A DNA stretch of 64,000 bases, from contig CP136066.1 of assembly GCA_032622095.1 (NCBI GenBank), forward strand, positions 204,746,978 through 204,810,977, written 5' to 3'. The DNA is from Siphonodentalium dalli (taxonomy: Eukaryota; Mollusca; Scaphopoda; Gadilida; Siphonodentaliidae). Of the stretch, positions 46,601 to 61,600 are shown piece after piece (the stretch's first letter is position 1; each line of letters opens with the position of its first letter). Below the pieces are notes generated by a model that saw nothing but the letters and a program-made list of their open reading frames with translations, was not told where the DNA came from and made no database searches. Position numbers and translations under genes: made by a program.

Positions 46601-49600
46601 TTGCAGAATGAGGTCCCCAGAGGGTGAATTTAGTGATGCTACCCCCGCATAGCGGGCTAGCATCACCAAATTCACCCTCTGGGGACCTCATTCTGCTTAC
46701 AACTCAGCAGAATGAGGTTCCCAGAGGGTGAATTTGGTGATGCTAGCCTGCTATGTGGGGTAGCATCACTAAATTCACCCTCTGGGGACCTCATTCTGCA
46801 AATGACAGACATACTATTTCAAGGCATGACAACTAACACAGCTCATTATATTATTAGTTAGTGACCCATAATTATGTTTGTAAAATATTTTGTTTTTAAA
46901 AGTTGTTTTAATTATGATTTTATTCTGAGTAACAAATAAAAGTTACAAACAAATATTTTAGTCATCAATTCTCAATTGCTCAGTAAATGAGGATTTAATT
47001 TCAAAGTTTTTTTAATTTGGCCAAAAAAACATTTGGCCCAAGTTTTTTTTATTTGGCCAATAAAATTTTCATTTGGCCACAAGATATTTCGGTCCAGTGC
47101 GAACACTGATCGAGATATTGTTGTGAAAGATCCATATACCAAACATGAATGAAATTGGTTGACGTTTTTTCAAGTTATCGTGCTAACGGACCTAAATTTT
47201 CTTAAAATTGCTAAAAAATATATAGACCAACTAAGGGCCGTAACTCAGGTAACAATAATCGGACAAACCTGGTGTTTAAATTCAATTGAGATGTTGTTGT
47301 GAAAGATCCATATATCAATTATGAATTTAATCGGTTGTCATTTGTTAAATTTCCTAATATTTCTAAAAATAGACGAATTAGCGCTGTAACCCAGGTAAAA
47401 ATAATCAGACAAACCTGGTTTTAGAACTCTATTGAGATATTGTTGTCAGAGATACTTAATTACACCAAATATGATTGAAATTGTTTGATGATTGTTCAAG
47501 TTATTGAAAAAAAAAGAATCCATCAATAAACGACTATGTTATATAGGTTTGTTGCCGCCTGCCCATCTTCTGTGTAGCTATATGTTTTGAGATACCATAC
47601 ATACATAATTTTGGGTTTCCAATGAGCCATGTTCATCTTAATTGTTATGTATATGACACCACACTTGACAGGATGGGGAATGTGCCATAGATATTATTTA
47701 ACGGCCCTGGTGCAACACCAATTTAATTTGTTGGTTTACAAACAAAATTACACGATTACGAAATAATCGCATTTATTTTCGAGCGATCCGTCTCTACAGT
47801 AGTCAAATAAACTATTACTTTTGGGTATCACGGTATTGGAACACGAGGTGTAGATTTCCAGTTTTGCGCATGCGCACACAAATCTTTGAGACGCCATTTC
47901 AACAATTACAAGATCGCAAAAAATCTTGGCAATAGAAAAAGATTAATAACTCAAAATGTAGAAGATTTTATTTACACCCAACCCACCCACCCTTTAAGTC
48001 TATCTCCTTTGTCTATCACTGCTCACCCCCGGGGAGCATTTTGGAAATGGTTTCCTTTATATTTTATAATTGTTATGTCAATATATATTGATAATTTTAT
48101 GTTATGTCAATATATATTGATAATTTTATTTTTCTTAAGTGGATGATGCTGTTTTTTGCCCACCACCGTCATGACTATATATATTTTGGTTATGTTAATT
48201 TTGATATATATATATATATAAATTTTTGGTTGTTTATCAATAAACAGCTCTATTGAATCTGACCAACTAGTTTAGTCATTGAACATAGCAAACCCTTAGA
48301 GCAGCCCCTATTACTATCCCGGGTTATTCGGCCTTGGGTTGACAGTAGGATCTGTAGAACATAAATGTATTACTTTTGCTTATGGTATTCAGTTTGTGTT
48401 GGCTTCTCAACAAACTGTTATATCAGTCATAATATCATGGAAAATAATAATAATTGAGATATCGATGTATTGGTATTATTTTTATTTGCAAAATATGATT
48501 TAAAGTGAATTTATGAGATTGGCATTCATACGATCATGTGGAATAATTGCCAATCGTTATGTCAAGACCTGCCTGGGTTTAAAAAAAAGTTCTTCCTACA
48601 TCTAGAGATTTTTTAGCCTAATGTTCGTAAACCAACTGATAGAATTGCTGTGGCCTGATGGGTTTTGCATCCTCAAATTGTACCTAATAATTCACACTTT
48701 TGTCCCATGGGAACAAAATCAGTCCATAAATGGTGAAACACTTTCATATAGACTTAGTATAAGTCCCATTCAAACTTATTAGGGCACCCATGCCATTTCT
48801 CGGCCCCTTGACCGATGAAGGTAAAATAATGGATGTTGTCATACAGACTTTGTAAGTCTCATTTAGACTTATTGAGGCCATGAAAATTATTGCTTTAACC
48901 CATTCAGTGCCAAGTCCGATTTTTGTATCAACCGATATTTCCTTGATCATTTTTCAAATTTATTGATTATAATAATGTGATACATGGATGGAAAGAACTC
49001 TTAGAGCTCTTTCCATCAATGTATCATGTTATTATAATCAATAAATTTGAAAAATGATCAAGGTAATATGGGTTGATACAAAAATCGGACTTGGCACTGA
49101 AAGGGTTAATATGATATAAAACATAACATCTTTTTTCCTGCAGTAATTTTTCGCATAGAGATTAGGGTTATATTAAAAATTTCGGTTGAAAAATACCATG
49201 GAGGTACCTCCTTACAATTACGTACATATAATATGGAGATTCATATGAGCATTGACAATTTAATCATTTCATTTTCGCTATATCTTAAATTTTAGTCCAA
49301 TTATTGTGAAATTTTGCACCGAAATATTAGTTGAATCACTGGTATTTCCAGAAAATTTTGTAAAAATAATTATGAAATTTCATCAAAATATCAGTGAAAA
49401 TATAGGTTAAATTTCAGTGAAATTTAAAAAATATTTTACACAAATTTTTGCTGAAATTTATGTGAAATAAAGTGAAATGTCACTGTGTATTTTCTCTTGA
49501 GAAGGCAATTAGTGAACATCTAAACTTCAAGTTACCCTGAAGGTATGGTGACTTTTTAAGGTCTGCCTCATTTTCTTCAACCTTCTGGCACCCCTTTATA

Positions 49601-52600
49601 AAGCAAGCAAACTTCTGGCGCCCCTTTATAAAACAAGAAACCTTCTGGCACCCCTGTATAAAACAAACATATTACTGAAAAGAAATAGAGAGAGGCTGAA
49701 GTAAAGCTACAAATTAAAGCTATAACTAAGGTATAGGTGAACTATAAAGGTATCAGTGACTAGGGAGTATATTAAAGTGGTGGGATGGTGGCAGATTTCC
49801 ATGTGAGAATCAAACAACAGGGTAAGGTGCATGCATGGTAATAATTGGGTTCTCTGAGCAATTAATAAAGTATAAATTACATAAGAATTAAACGTATTCC
49901 ACCACAGAATGATACCAAAAAAGGCTAGTTTCAAAACAATAATTCCAAAAATAGAGACGAATTTTGTATCAAACAATGACTTTTCTACCATATATTGAAG
50001 TAACATATAAAACATTTTGCCAAACAACATCTAATGTTAAAGCTTATACAGAATTATATGAATTTGCAGCTAAAATCATATATAAAATTAATTTAACTCT
50101 TCCATGACCAAGCAGAGCTTCCTGAAAGTTTGAAAAAATGCTAATACATTCTCTTATATATGCGAGTCTCCCATATTGAGCCTCACATATATAAGAGAAT
50201 ATATTGGCCTAACAATATGTACCTTGTAAGCCAGTTCATTCTTTGATATATGCAAGGATACCTATGGGAAACTCGCATATATAAGAGAATGCACTGGCAC
50301 ATGATATTTAATGCTGCACCAGCACAGCTCCAGTCATGAAAGGGTTATTGAAACTATTTGTGAATTTTTTCAAACATGTATCGTGGCATCAAACATTGAA
50401 GCTATGGATTCTGTTGGCTGTTATTGTAATCTACGTGGTGTAAGACTTTTTTAGTGTCAGTCAGTTTCTCTAGTCACACATCTAGACAAAAATGGCTTGC
50501 AGTTAGAGCACTACGTGGCTATACTAAGTCACAAAAATAGATGCATTAACCCTTTACCCAACAGAATGGCCCTGTGCCAATGCATTCTCTTATATATGCG
50601 AGTCGACCATAGGTCGCCTCGCATATATAAGAGAATGCATTGGCTTAACACATTAAAAATTATAAAATTGTTAAAGAATGTAAGAAAAAATGGGAAAAAG
50701 TGTTAAAAAAAGATTTTTTTTAGGCCAATGCATTCTCTTATATATGCGAGGCGACCTATGGTCGACTCGCATATATAAGAGAATGCATTGGCACAGGGCA
50801 TAACTGTAACTATCACAATGTGGTCAAGGAGCCGGTTCCAATGATATCCATATTTGTATGGTTCTATTGAGAGAGACCGAAGATATTTTAGGCTGTTGAA
50901 GCTTTATTTGGCCGGTTTTGGCCGGTTTGTTGGGTAAAGGGTTATAGAGATTTATTCAGTGATCCAAATGTATTGGATTGTCAAATCACAGTAACTTTTC
51001 AGCAGAAATAAGTCAAGATAGTTCAATCAAGGAGAGAGATACATGTTCTCAGTCCAAAGACCAGTTTAGAGGGCGACCTGGGAGATATTATCTTCCTAAA
51101 ATGTGCAACTTCTCCCTATTTTTGTATTAGGGAGAAGTGACTTCTCTCTCATATACCAGCATGCATTTGGACCATCACCAAATTTGAGTATATTTATTCA
51201 TTATAACAGTTTTCTTACTTACTATAATTGTCTTATATTATTCCACTTCTCCCTACTAACCAAACAGGGAGAAGCTACTTCTCCCATTTGAAACCTATAT
51301 GCTGGTCCCTGTCTCAGTCTCAGTCATTCCATACTTAAGTGCTTCATATTCAGTTGAAATGTGTCCCTCGATATCCATACTTAAGTGCTTCATATTCAGT
51401 TGAAATGTGTCCCTCGATATCCATACTTAAGTGCTTCATATTCAGTTGAAATGTGTCCCTCGATATCCATACTTAAGTGCTTCATATTCAGTTGAAATGT
51501 GTCCCTCGATATAATCAACAATATGATCTCGCCAATTCTCTGTATGTGGTATCGTTCCTGTTATTCCTGTATACACAGCTGGGTATATTTCAAACTTTTA
51601 TTTTTTCACCCTCGACGATGGAAACAAATTCAGAAAAATATATAATTCGCGAAAAGTAGAAACACAAGAGAGAATGATGTGAACCATTTAACCCTTTTTA
51701 TACTAAATGGATTCTCCCATTCAGTTATAAAAGTACACATTGGAATGATCTATTATTCATCTGGAGGTGTTTTCAGGAAAAATAAGCAGGCGACTGATAA
51801 AAAAGTGCAGAAGGAGTCCTATTTATTGGAGGGAAATGTTCAGATAACAAGTTCAACAAACGACCAATCTGAACATTTCTATGGGAACTACTCTACGGTA
51901 ACTACTCGTCAATGAGTATTTAGTAAAGAAAGGGTTAACATATTTACATGTATGTGTTACATAATTTATCAGGTTGGAATTTCATCATTTTCGAAACTCA
52001 TTCAATGAATCAACCCTGACAAAGCATTAATTCTTGGGACTTTATTAATCCCAATTAAAAAATTCTTATATCATGACTTTGACATGGGACATATCGTGAC
52101 ATAGGCCGCATCTTCAAATGAAGAAAAAGGGTTTGTTAAATAAAAAAGGTATTTAGATTTAATAATTTATTTGTAAAATAAGAATAAAGGTTTTTTTTAA
52201 CAAAATGAGAACAATACTGTATGTTGGTTAGATATATAAACATAATAATGCTGTCCTGGCACATAAATAGCCATAGTATATGACATCACATGAGCGTAAA
52301 TGTACAATTCCACTTTTCAGGAAGCCAAAATAAGCAAGCACACTCTAATATTAACACCCAAACGATGATTATTTTTTTTTACACTTTAAGTGGTTGTCAT
52401 GAATTTGTGTTAAGATATTTGATACAGGAAGCTCTCCACAGGCATAGGTCCATAGATTGTGGCAATGAGAGGCATTATCCAGTACAAATAAATCATACTA
52501 TTGCTTCCCATACTACTTTCATGTTTTGTTAAAAATGATGTAAAAACATGGCACATGTGTATGTGTATGGCATACGTGTATGTACTCTTACACTATGATA

Positions 52601-55600
52601 GCGAGATGTATGAAACTTGTGTATTATACACGTGTGTATCCAGGAGAAATACACAAGCAAAACTAGTTCGTTCTTTGTAACGACAAGACATATACAGGTA
52701 TATACTCATGTTGCATTTTAGGCCAATCGGTCATCTGTATCAGTTTATAACGCCATCACACCATACCAAGACTATGGCCAGCCATATTGCTACACAGACA
52801 ATGGCACAATACACCAGCAATACTTGAGTATATGCCGTGGATACACGCTTGAGTATAATACACACGATTCGTACATCTCGCCGTGAGTCTCTGTAATAAT
52901 AGTGGTGAGAATAGTATGATGTATTTATAGCTCACACTATATATCTCATGATCTTCAGTTCATATAAAGCAAGCCAAATAACAAGGGAGTAAAATTTGTT
53001 ACAATACCTAATTTCTAATTACATATTTTCCGAGGCAGGCGGCATCAAGGAGTGAACAACAGATGGGTGTGAATATCTTTCATTCTTCTCCATTCATATT
53101 TGAAAATTAGATATAGCTCAGTTTCAATTTAATTTACTTATTTTGGCTTTTTGAGAATGAGGAAAATGGAATGAAAACATAATGTGTAACATTGATTACA
53201 AATATAGGCACTAAATGATTGAAAATGTATATTAAAGGGAGATTCTGCACAAATTTCCGTCAAATTTAAGTACTTGATTTACCTTGATGTCATGAATTGT
53301 GCCATACAAACATGCCCGATGCTAGTACATGTACTACTGAAAATGGACTTTTTGTGAAAATATCATATTTATACAGTTGTTTGTAACTTTAACCTTTCTA
53401 CACCAAATGGATTTTCCCATTCAGTTATAAAATTATACATTGGAATGGTCTGTTTTTAAGGATAAAATAGCAGACGACAGAGAGACTATTTCCACTCCTC
53501 CATGGTTTTATCTATAAGACTCATAATTTCAGTGTCCTCTCAATAAACGAGGCGACAAATCATACATAATGCTGGTAAATCCATTAAATGTTATGAATCG
53601 ATGCTTGAATTTGAAATAACTTTTTGAAACTGATGAAATAAAAATTAAAGGTTTTATAAATGTAGTCAATTATTGCAGAAGACAGCAACGAACTCTTAAC
53701 TTTAATACTGCAAAATACCCCTTTAAAACATACATTTTCATTGTAATTCCTAACATTTACAATGGTTTATATAATCTATAGGCATTTAATCAGCAGTGTT
53801 AACTAATACTTGGTATGTATCTTTGGAATTAAATTTGGAGCTATAGTTCAATATAAACATGAATAGAATTAATATAACTTTGACAAAAATGGGATGATTT
53901 CATTACAAACTTGAGCAAGGTAATCGGAAACGTCTAATCAGGAATTGGCAACCAGGAATTGCTATAAGGCCAAATTAAAATATGCATGTTTCCGGTAACC
54001 CCGCCACCCCAATCTCAAATACAGTGCCCAAAATGTTCTACATCTTATATATATATGCATTTCATTTAAATTGATACATTTTTGAAATTCATGGGGTTTA
54101 TTATTCCAATTAGCAAAATATTTTGGAAAATGAAAACCATTTAGTTAATTTTGTTTAGTTTAGTTTAGACCATTACCAGAAACATGTATTGTTTGTATTT
54201 TGGCCTAACTGTTATAATGTCTAAGCAGTGGAACTAATTAACAGACATAGTATATCCTCCATAGAGACTGAAATGGTTAGCATCTGAATTAGTGTGACCC
54301 ATATTACTGTTTAGCAAATCATTGCATGCTGCAGGTCTCTAAGGGCTTTTGGGGCCAATCAAATTTCATTCTGAGTTATATGCTATAGACATTCATTACA
54401 CCAGTTTATAGGACTAATTGTCTGCACTATTTCAGTGCATACCATTTGAGGCAAGCAATTGTTTCTTTCGCGTATGGGTTACGCAAAAATAAAATGAATG
54501 GGTTAACGAGACTAAGTTGGCTGACCATCATTAAAAGCTGACAAAGGTATCATAAACACTTAAAAAAATGAAGTTCCCTCCTCATATAATACCCTGTGTC
54601 CTTTATTATTCATCCGATTGTATTATTTTAAGGGTTTTCTATCCTTTTGAATGTCACTTGATTGAAAAAGTTAACATTCTCAAAAATCACACTTTCAACT
54701 TTGACGTTCAATATCGTCGCATGTTGATGGGTTAACTGAGTGATCAGTGTTTGTTAAGTGTCACTGGCCTTATTACTGTATCAGATTTTCTTGAACTTGA
54801 CCAGTTGTCACTCTGTGGGAATTTAGGGGCATGAATTTGAACCACCACCATATCTGTTCCACTGCATTCACTCGAAAGGATCCCTGCCCAAGCAAGGGTT
54901 AGTATACCACCATAGATTTATTGAAGCCAAACAATCGCATACATAAAGTATGTCACTCGAAGGATAGGTGTTTCAGCGAATGCTTTAATATAAAATATAA
55001 ATAGGATCGGCTGAATAACATAGGAGATATAGGGTATTATATGAGGGCAAACTGACTTTTTTGGAGTTGTTTTAATTGATGTGAGACATTTATAAATTAA
55101 AACAGGTGCCAATCATTCTCGACTCTATGCAAATAAACAGAATGTCTGCTTTAGTTACGACTGTTAAATTAACATATTTTTGGCAAGTATCCATGAGAAT
55201 TTGCTTTGACAAGCATGGCAATTCAAATAATAACCAAGTGAAATAAAACATTTCTGTGTCTAGTCTTAATTCTCTCCGGCAATGAAGATGGGATGATATA
55301 GCAACAATGATGAACATGAATTCAATTAAATTCAGATAAAAATTATTTGATACAGAGCATGAATTTCAGCATGTTTCAGTATCAAATCAAAGTAAAATAT
55401 ATGGAGGCGATTTCGAGGTGCTCTTAGTTTCCCAATGTTCATGTGTAATGTGCTATCTCTAGAGCTGCCACGATTCATCGCGATTCCGAAGCATAGTGTT
55501 TAAAGTCAAAATGCATCATATTGGGAGGGTGCGATGCAATGCAAAAACAATTAATGTATGCAGAGTTATCAATAGTTGGAGATCCAAACTTTTCCACTCA

Positions 55601-58600
55601 AGGTGAACACTGATGAGAATATACATACTAAAAATGATTAAGTGTTTCATCTAGTTTCGCAGCCTTCAGTTGCCAAAATTTTGTATTGTGATAGTAAAAT
55701 CATGATTCACATCGTGAAGTTCTGAATCGTTGCAGCCCTAGATATCTCTAGTAATTAATAAAAAAAAAAAAGAACAAGAGGTTTCAAAAAGGGGTGCTAT
55801 AAATATACCTCCATTTAAATTAAATTTGATTTTACAGATAAATAAAGAAGGATAACTCCAGAACAGAAAATGCAAATAGTAGCATTGAGTACTCTTTTGA
55901 AAGCACTCCTGATAAATTAACCCATGGCCAAGATATATTTAGGTTGAAAAAACGGACAGATGGGCAGACATAGCCAATCCAGTACACCCTCGATTTCTTT
56001 GAAATATGGTGTATAAAAAGGAACACACAAATCTAAGGCAATAAGAAATAAATACCTCCGAAGCAGTCTAATTATAACTAGACCAAGGTTTCCCAACAGT
56101 CAACTCTCAGTCTAGAGACACCGTCACACCGGTACTTAAATTCATTTCCGAGATGGACGGGGAATTCCCCGCTCGCGACAGCTCATTAATATTCATGTTT
56201 TAGCGAATGAATACCTACTTTTTTCAATACGTTTTTAATTGCAATTGTGAAAATTTGGATTTTGCCAAAATCAGCCATAGTTTTCTCACAGCCTCGCTTT
56301 CATTTATCATTTCCGCCTTCGGTAATACTTATTTTTTAGAAAAATATTGGGCGGGGTTTGTATGAATAATTATTACTGAGGGCAAAATGTGAATAATGAT
56401 AAGTTTTGCAGGCAGCTAGCTATTGATTGGTTGAGCAATGCACTCTTTGATGCACATTGGTTGCATTTCTCCCCTTTGAAATAATTTATTCCATGAGTGT
56501 CTCAAGACCGTAAGTTGAAAGTAAAGAAAATTATGTCTAGTTCTTATAAGACTGCCCCCCCAAGCAATGGTAATATAATTAATGAATCTTATTTATGGCT
56601 ATTACACTTTACTAACACTTGTTATTATTAGTACAATGTATGAATTTACATGCCGGTATACAGGGAGGGACTTTGGTCTCTGAATCCAATGATCTAGGTA
56701 TTTAAATTATTTTGGCATAAGTTATCAACCCAATAACAGAATCCAACACATTTAAAAAGCCTATCAGAGGAGATCTCCATAGTAATGACTGATCAATCCC
56801 ATTCCTAGGGGGCAGATCAATCGAACAGATACATACACATCAAAATATTTAACTGTATATACTTCATAATCTTTTCTGTGACTCTTTATATCTCTGCCAG
56901 CTCCGTAAGCATTCATCGTGTCATATGTCGATATCCATATTCATAGTTTTACTGATATTTTTATAAGCTGGGAGCGGCAAATATTCGCATGTATTTATCT
57001 ATCCCTCTGAAGAAGGAATCCCCATATACAGTAATGCCCTAAATAAACGACTCCTTAACCCACAGCAGAATTATGAGTAACTTTTCAGGATTTAGTCGGA
57101 AATATGGCTTGTTGCCATTCATTGGAAAGGTCTCAGTGAGAGCTTTCCGGTGAATGGCAACAAGCCATATTTCTGACTAAATCCTGAAAAGTTACCCATA
57201 ATTCTGCTGTGGTTAAGGAGTCGATTATTTAGGGCAATACTGTATTCATGACCCAAAATATCCATCAAATAAATGGGAGTGATGCTATCTAAAGGCCCAC
57301 TTAATGTCTGAGTCGCCGATTATTTCTATACAGAGTCTCCATTCAAGAACTTTAGTCTGATATCTGTTTTCAGCAAAAAGAAAATCAAGCTTGGAAATAA
57401 CCATCCGGTCATGGTCAATGCATGTTTGTAAGGCATCCGGTCATGGTCAATGAATGTTTGTAAGTGCCTGTCATTATGGTGGTGCTGATTTTCTACCATG
57501 AATTTTCGCTTTCAAAATGACAAAATAATTTACTCAAATAAACAATGCTCCACAAATTGAAATCTCGGCAAGTTTTGTATTGCTGTGTTAAATTTTTATT
57601 ACCAGGGCTCATTTTATATGAAAGCTGTAAATGGCACATTCATAAAAATATATACAGATATATACCGAGGTAGTAGTTAATTAGCGATAAAGTGGTATGA
57701 AGCAAATTAGAGATATTCTACATAATTTTGTGTGAAGTTTTAGCAAACAATTTTATATAATTAGATACCTTAATTGTCAGTTACATGTACACATAGCATA
57801 TATTTTGTGAAAAATTATTTGACAGGCACAAATTTTGTAATTTTGTCCAGCACCAAAATTTGAGTTAGTTCCAGGCTTGTTGAACATAAATAATAAAAAT
57901 AACAAACCATCTTTAAAGACATATTATGGACTTGTTCGAGTTTGTGAAACTGATCAGTTAGTATTCAGGAGCTATGCCAACTGGGGGAATGTAGCATTCT
58001 ACTAATATCGCCAAAATTCGAACTACGGTCAATTGTAAATATTTACTACTCAATTCGAGACGCAACTATTGGTGATAAACTAACAAAAATGATTTTGCCA
58101 CCAAGAGTAACTGCATTTATTTAATATATAAGAATGACGGCGTGTGTTGTCAATTTGGATATGATAATTGTAAAAATAACCACTTTGAGCAAGATATTCT
58201 CCATTTCTATTTGATCACCCTACCGGAGTGTTTCATATCACTTTAATATTTTGTGGCACAATTACCTAAGAAAACAGACTATTTAATGGTCTTACTATTA
58301 TCAGCAGTAGTTATCTGCACCAACTATATATTATTCCAATCAGACACAATAATAAATAAAAAATCTTAAATCTCATCAATATCACAGAATCCCAATTATC
58401 ACCATCATCATAGGAACAAGGAACATGCTAAACTATGAAAAAGTGAAAGACAAGGACGGAAAAGTCCATAAAACTAAAATAGATTGCACAAAACGTGGGT
58501 GTGCAGAAACAATTAAAATAAGGTAACATACATGCAAAACAAGCCCGAAGTTCAACATATAACACATGAACACATTTTCTCTGACAGTGTTGAAGCAGGT

Positions 58601-61600
58601 GGGGGTCGATTTTTTTTTTTTTTTTTATTATTTGTGAAATGTTTTACCCCAGACAGCTGCTCTGGATATAGGGTCCTGCGAATATTCGAGATTTGAATTG
58701 AAGTCTATATCGATCACGCGATTTGAGATCGACACCAAATAAGTTAATATCCTTGTATATCAGGCCCTCGCGCATGCACCGAAACACCACGAGTGCAACC
58801 TTTTTTTTATTCGCATATATCTGTTGGAAAAAATTATAATCGGTATGAAATAATTGCAGTATATTTTTCTACAAATTGCTCCGAACTGCATGCGATCGAA
58901 CATAACCACTTCCAGATTAAATTTCTGATTCATACACGTTGTTGTGATGAATTGTGTTGGCAAACTCAATAAAAATTGTGCCAGCGATACTCTATATGGT
59001 GATTTCTATAAAATAACTAACATGGAATTATCAACTTTTATGGGCATTTGTTTGAGGGGTAATAGTGGTTTGTAATAGTGGTCACAGGCAACTGAAATTA
59101 AACCCAGAGCTAGTCAATCTAGGAGTGGTATTCTTCGTTGGCGTGTCTCCCAGATAAAAACAAATTAAACAAAAAACTGTGTGATTTACAAAATGTTTTG
59201 GCCTGGGAAATGGGAAACTTATTTTACATGGACTTATCCATGTGAATATCTTTTCACTGCCTTCTCATGTAATCTTGCTCAAAATGTACTAATTGAGAAC
59301 TCAAAAACTACTGATTGAACAACTTATGATTGGATAAAAGGGGTTTGAAGCAGGAATAAGATAATTATGACGGGATAAAATATATTTTAGATCCTTATGT
59401 CACAATTTACTAAATTCTTTCACTTAAAAGGTCCAGGCTGTTATAATATATGAGAGGCATATTCATAAACAGATTAGCACTGAGAAATTTATGTCAAAAC
59501 TGGAACAAGAGCATCGCTAGAGCATGGCAAAATACACCCGTGGTAATTGCAATAAAGGGCATAACTCTGGTGAAAATTTGCGAGTGGAACCAAAATTTGA
59601 ACTTTTAGATATCGGAATTTGAATATGTGAAAAAGAGCCGATTCGCAGGACCCTACATCAAAGAGACTGATTTGGGAAGTAAAACGGTTTGTTGCATAGT
59701 ATAGTTGTTTGCGTAACAAAACTGATCCTAGATTGATGGATAGGTAGGAGATAGTGTATCTTCCATGCCTTTGAAGATGGATAGCGTTTTAAAACTACAA
59801 TAGAATACAATAGGCCGTATAGATATTTATTTAATAGAGGGACAAGAAAATATTTTGGGAGATCGTTGTTTATCGAAATGATCAATTAGGCTCTAACAGA
59901 GCATACAGTAATACCATAAATAATCGACTCCTTAACCACAGCAGAATTATGGGTAGTTTTTCAGGATTTAGTCGAAAATATGGCTTATCGAAAAGCTCTC
60001 AGTGAGAGCTTTCCGATGAATGGCAACAAGCCATATTTTAGACTAAATCCTGAAAAATTACCCATAATTCTGCTGCGGTTAAGGAGTCGATTATTTAGGG
60101 CATTAGTTTAGCTCTGACCACCTGTTACCTAAATTTTTTACATAAAAAATCATGGAAAAATGCCAAGTGATTATTTGGAGGATATTAAGAAGTTTGGCAA
60201 GCATTAGTATAGTCCTACAGTAGATTTAAGCATATATCATGGCAGCTAAGATACGTAGTCCTTATCATTATTAGAACCTTAAACCGTGCTTGAAAAAAAT
60301 GTGAAAAACCTCAAAATGTGTTTAAAATTTTCGTGTTAACCCTTCCATGACTGGAGCTTACTGAAATTTTGCGAAAACCCTGTGCAAATGCATTCTCTTA
60401 TATATGTGAGTCTGCAATAAGGAGCCTCGCATTTATAAGAGAATACATTTGCCTAACAATATTTGCCTTAACCTTATAAGCCAGTGCATTATCTTATATA
60501 TGCGAGGCTCCCTATGGGAGACTCACATATATAAGAGAATGCACTGGCACAGGATCTTTAATGATGCACCAGCGCAGCTCCAGTCAAGAAAGGGTTAGAT
60601 GTTAACTTCGATATCAGACTACTCTATATGCTCCATAAAGTTTTAAAATAATATAATTGCTTTTTTCAAACCAATTCATTTTTTTTCTGATTTAGCAAAA
60701 ACAATTCCAAAATGAAGACGAACAGAAGATAAATGTGCATCAGCAAGATGTACTGTCTGACGTTAAGCACTAATAAATACTTGTGTGACGTCTCTCAATT
60801 TGTCTCGAAACTCGGATGAAAACATTCCTGTAATCTGTATGTATATGAACATTCCGTTAAAGGTAACAAAGAAAGCGAGCGACATTTGATTGGCTAACAC
60901 ATTTTGAGGAAGTCACGGATGCATAACATGAGGATGAATCTGACAACATAATAATGCAGGCACTATGAATGTGTAGCCCTTACTTCTCAGCAGCTAACGT
61001 TAGCAGTATAATCTTATAATCTCCGCTCGTCTCGCTTTTGATCATCGCTCCCAGTGACTTCTTGTATTTCTTCTTAAATCTCTCCTTGATGAATACCAGA
61101 TCAATCTGTAAAAAGATTACAAAAAATTGTATTAAATATTTTAAATTTGAAATCCATTTAAAAAAAAAATCGGAATTATCATCAATTGTTTTAGTCAAGT
61201 TATATAATGCAAATTGTAATTCAAGTTGAATATTTGTTGCTAAAACATGCATTTTGTTCAGAATACAATTACGACCCTTGGAATGGACACCCTTATCTTA
61301 TATTGAATAAAAGCCAAATCCGTGAGTAAACCATTCAGCTTTATTTATTTGAATAACAGGTCACTGACCAAATTGTCCCCCGATGAAGGTGGCAGGTTTG
61401 AAGGATTTATGGGTTTCAGATCCCTATACTACAAACTTTAGTCAGGAGGAATTGATTACACCAATATGGTACAAAGTGCATCATTCACTAAATATGTTGC
61501 ACATCTTCAATGTGTCGAGAAAGGGTCAATAACTCTATAATAGAAAACAATAAACATTTCTATGTCGAAAAATGGCAATAACTCCAGACAACTCCACCAA

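Larger units (their letters stand above)
45880..47530 (+). repeat. Tandem 'gggccgtaactcaggtaa' repeat tract, split by a hAT element
   Basis: Units of about 130-190 bp at 45880-46121 and 47109-47530 with AATAATCGGACAAACCTGG and TGTTGTGAAAGATCCATATA. The hAT element 46122-47108 interrupts one unit. Confidence 0.75.
37786..60983 (-). other. 23-kb intron or intergenic gap between modules A and B
   Basis: No annexin exon or other coding exon recognised. It is filled with F1, F2, F3, F4, F5 and F6 MITEs, hAT-like elements, tandem repeats at 42012, 49570 and 51329, and two 'aactc' repeat tracts. Long stretches with nothing recognisable: 47540-48890, 52000-55450, 57250-58600, 58630-59490. If modules A and B are separate genes, the promoter and first exon of the B-D gene would lie here. 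Confidence 0.6.

Noticed and set aside
37786-60983. Other genes in the 23-kb gap
   Set aside because: Checked ORFs are short, overlap MITEs or AT-rich DNA, and none shows a recognisable domain or a run of spliced exons. Small non-coding RNAs cannot be excluded.
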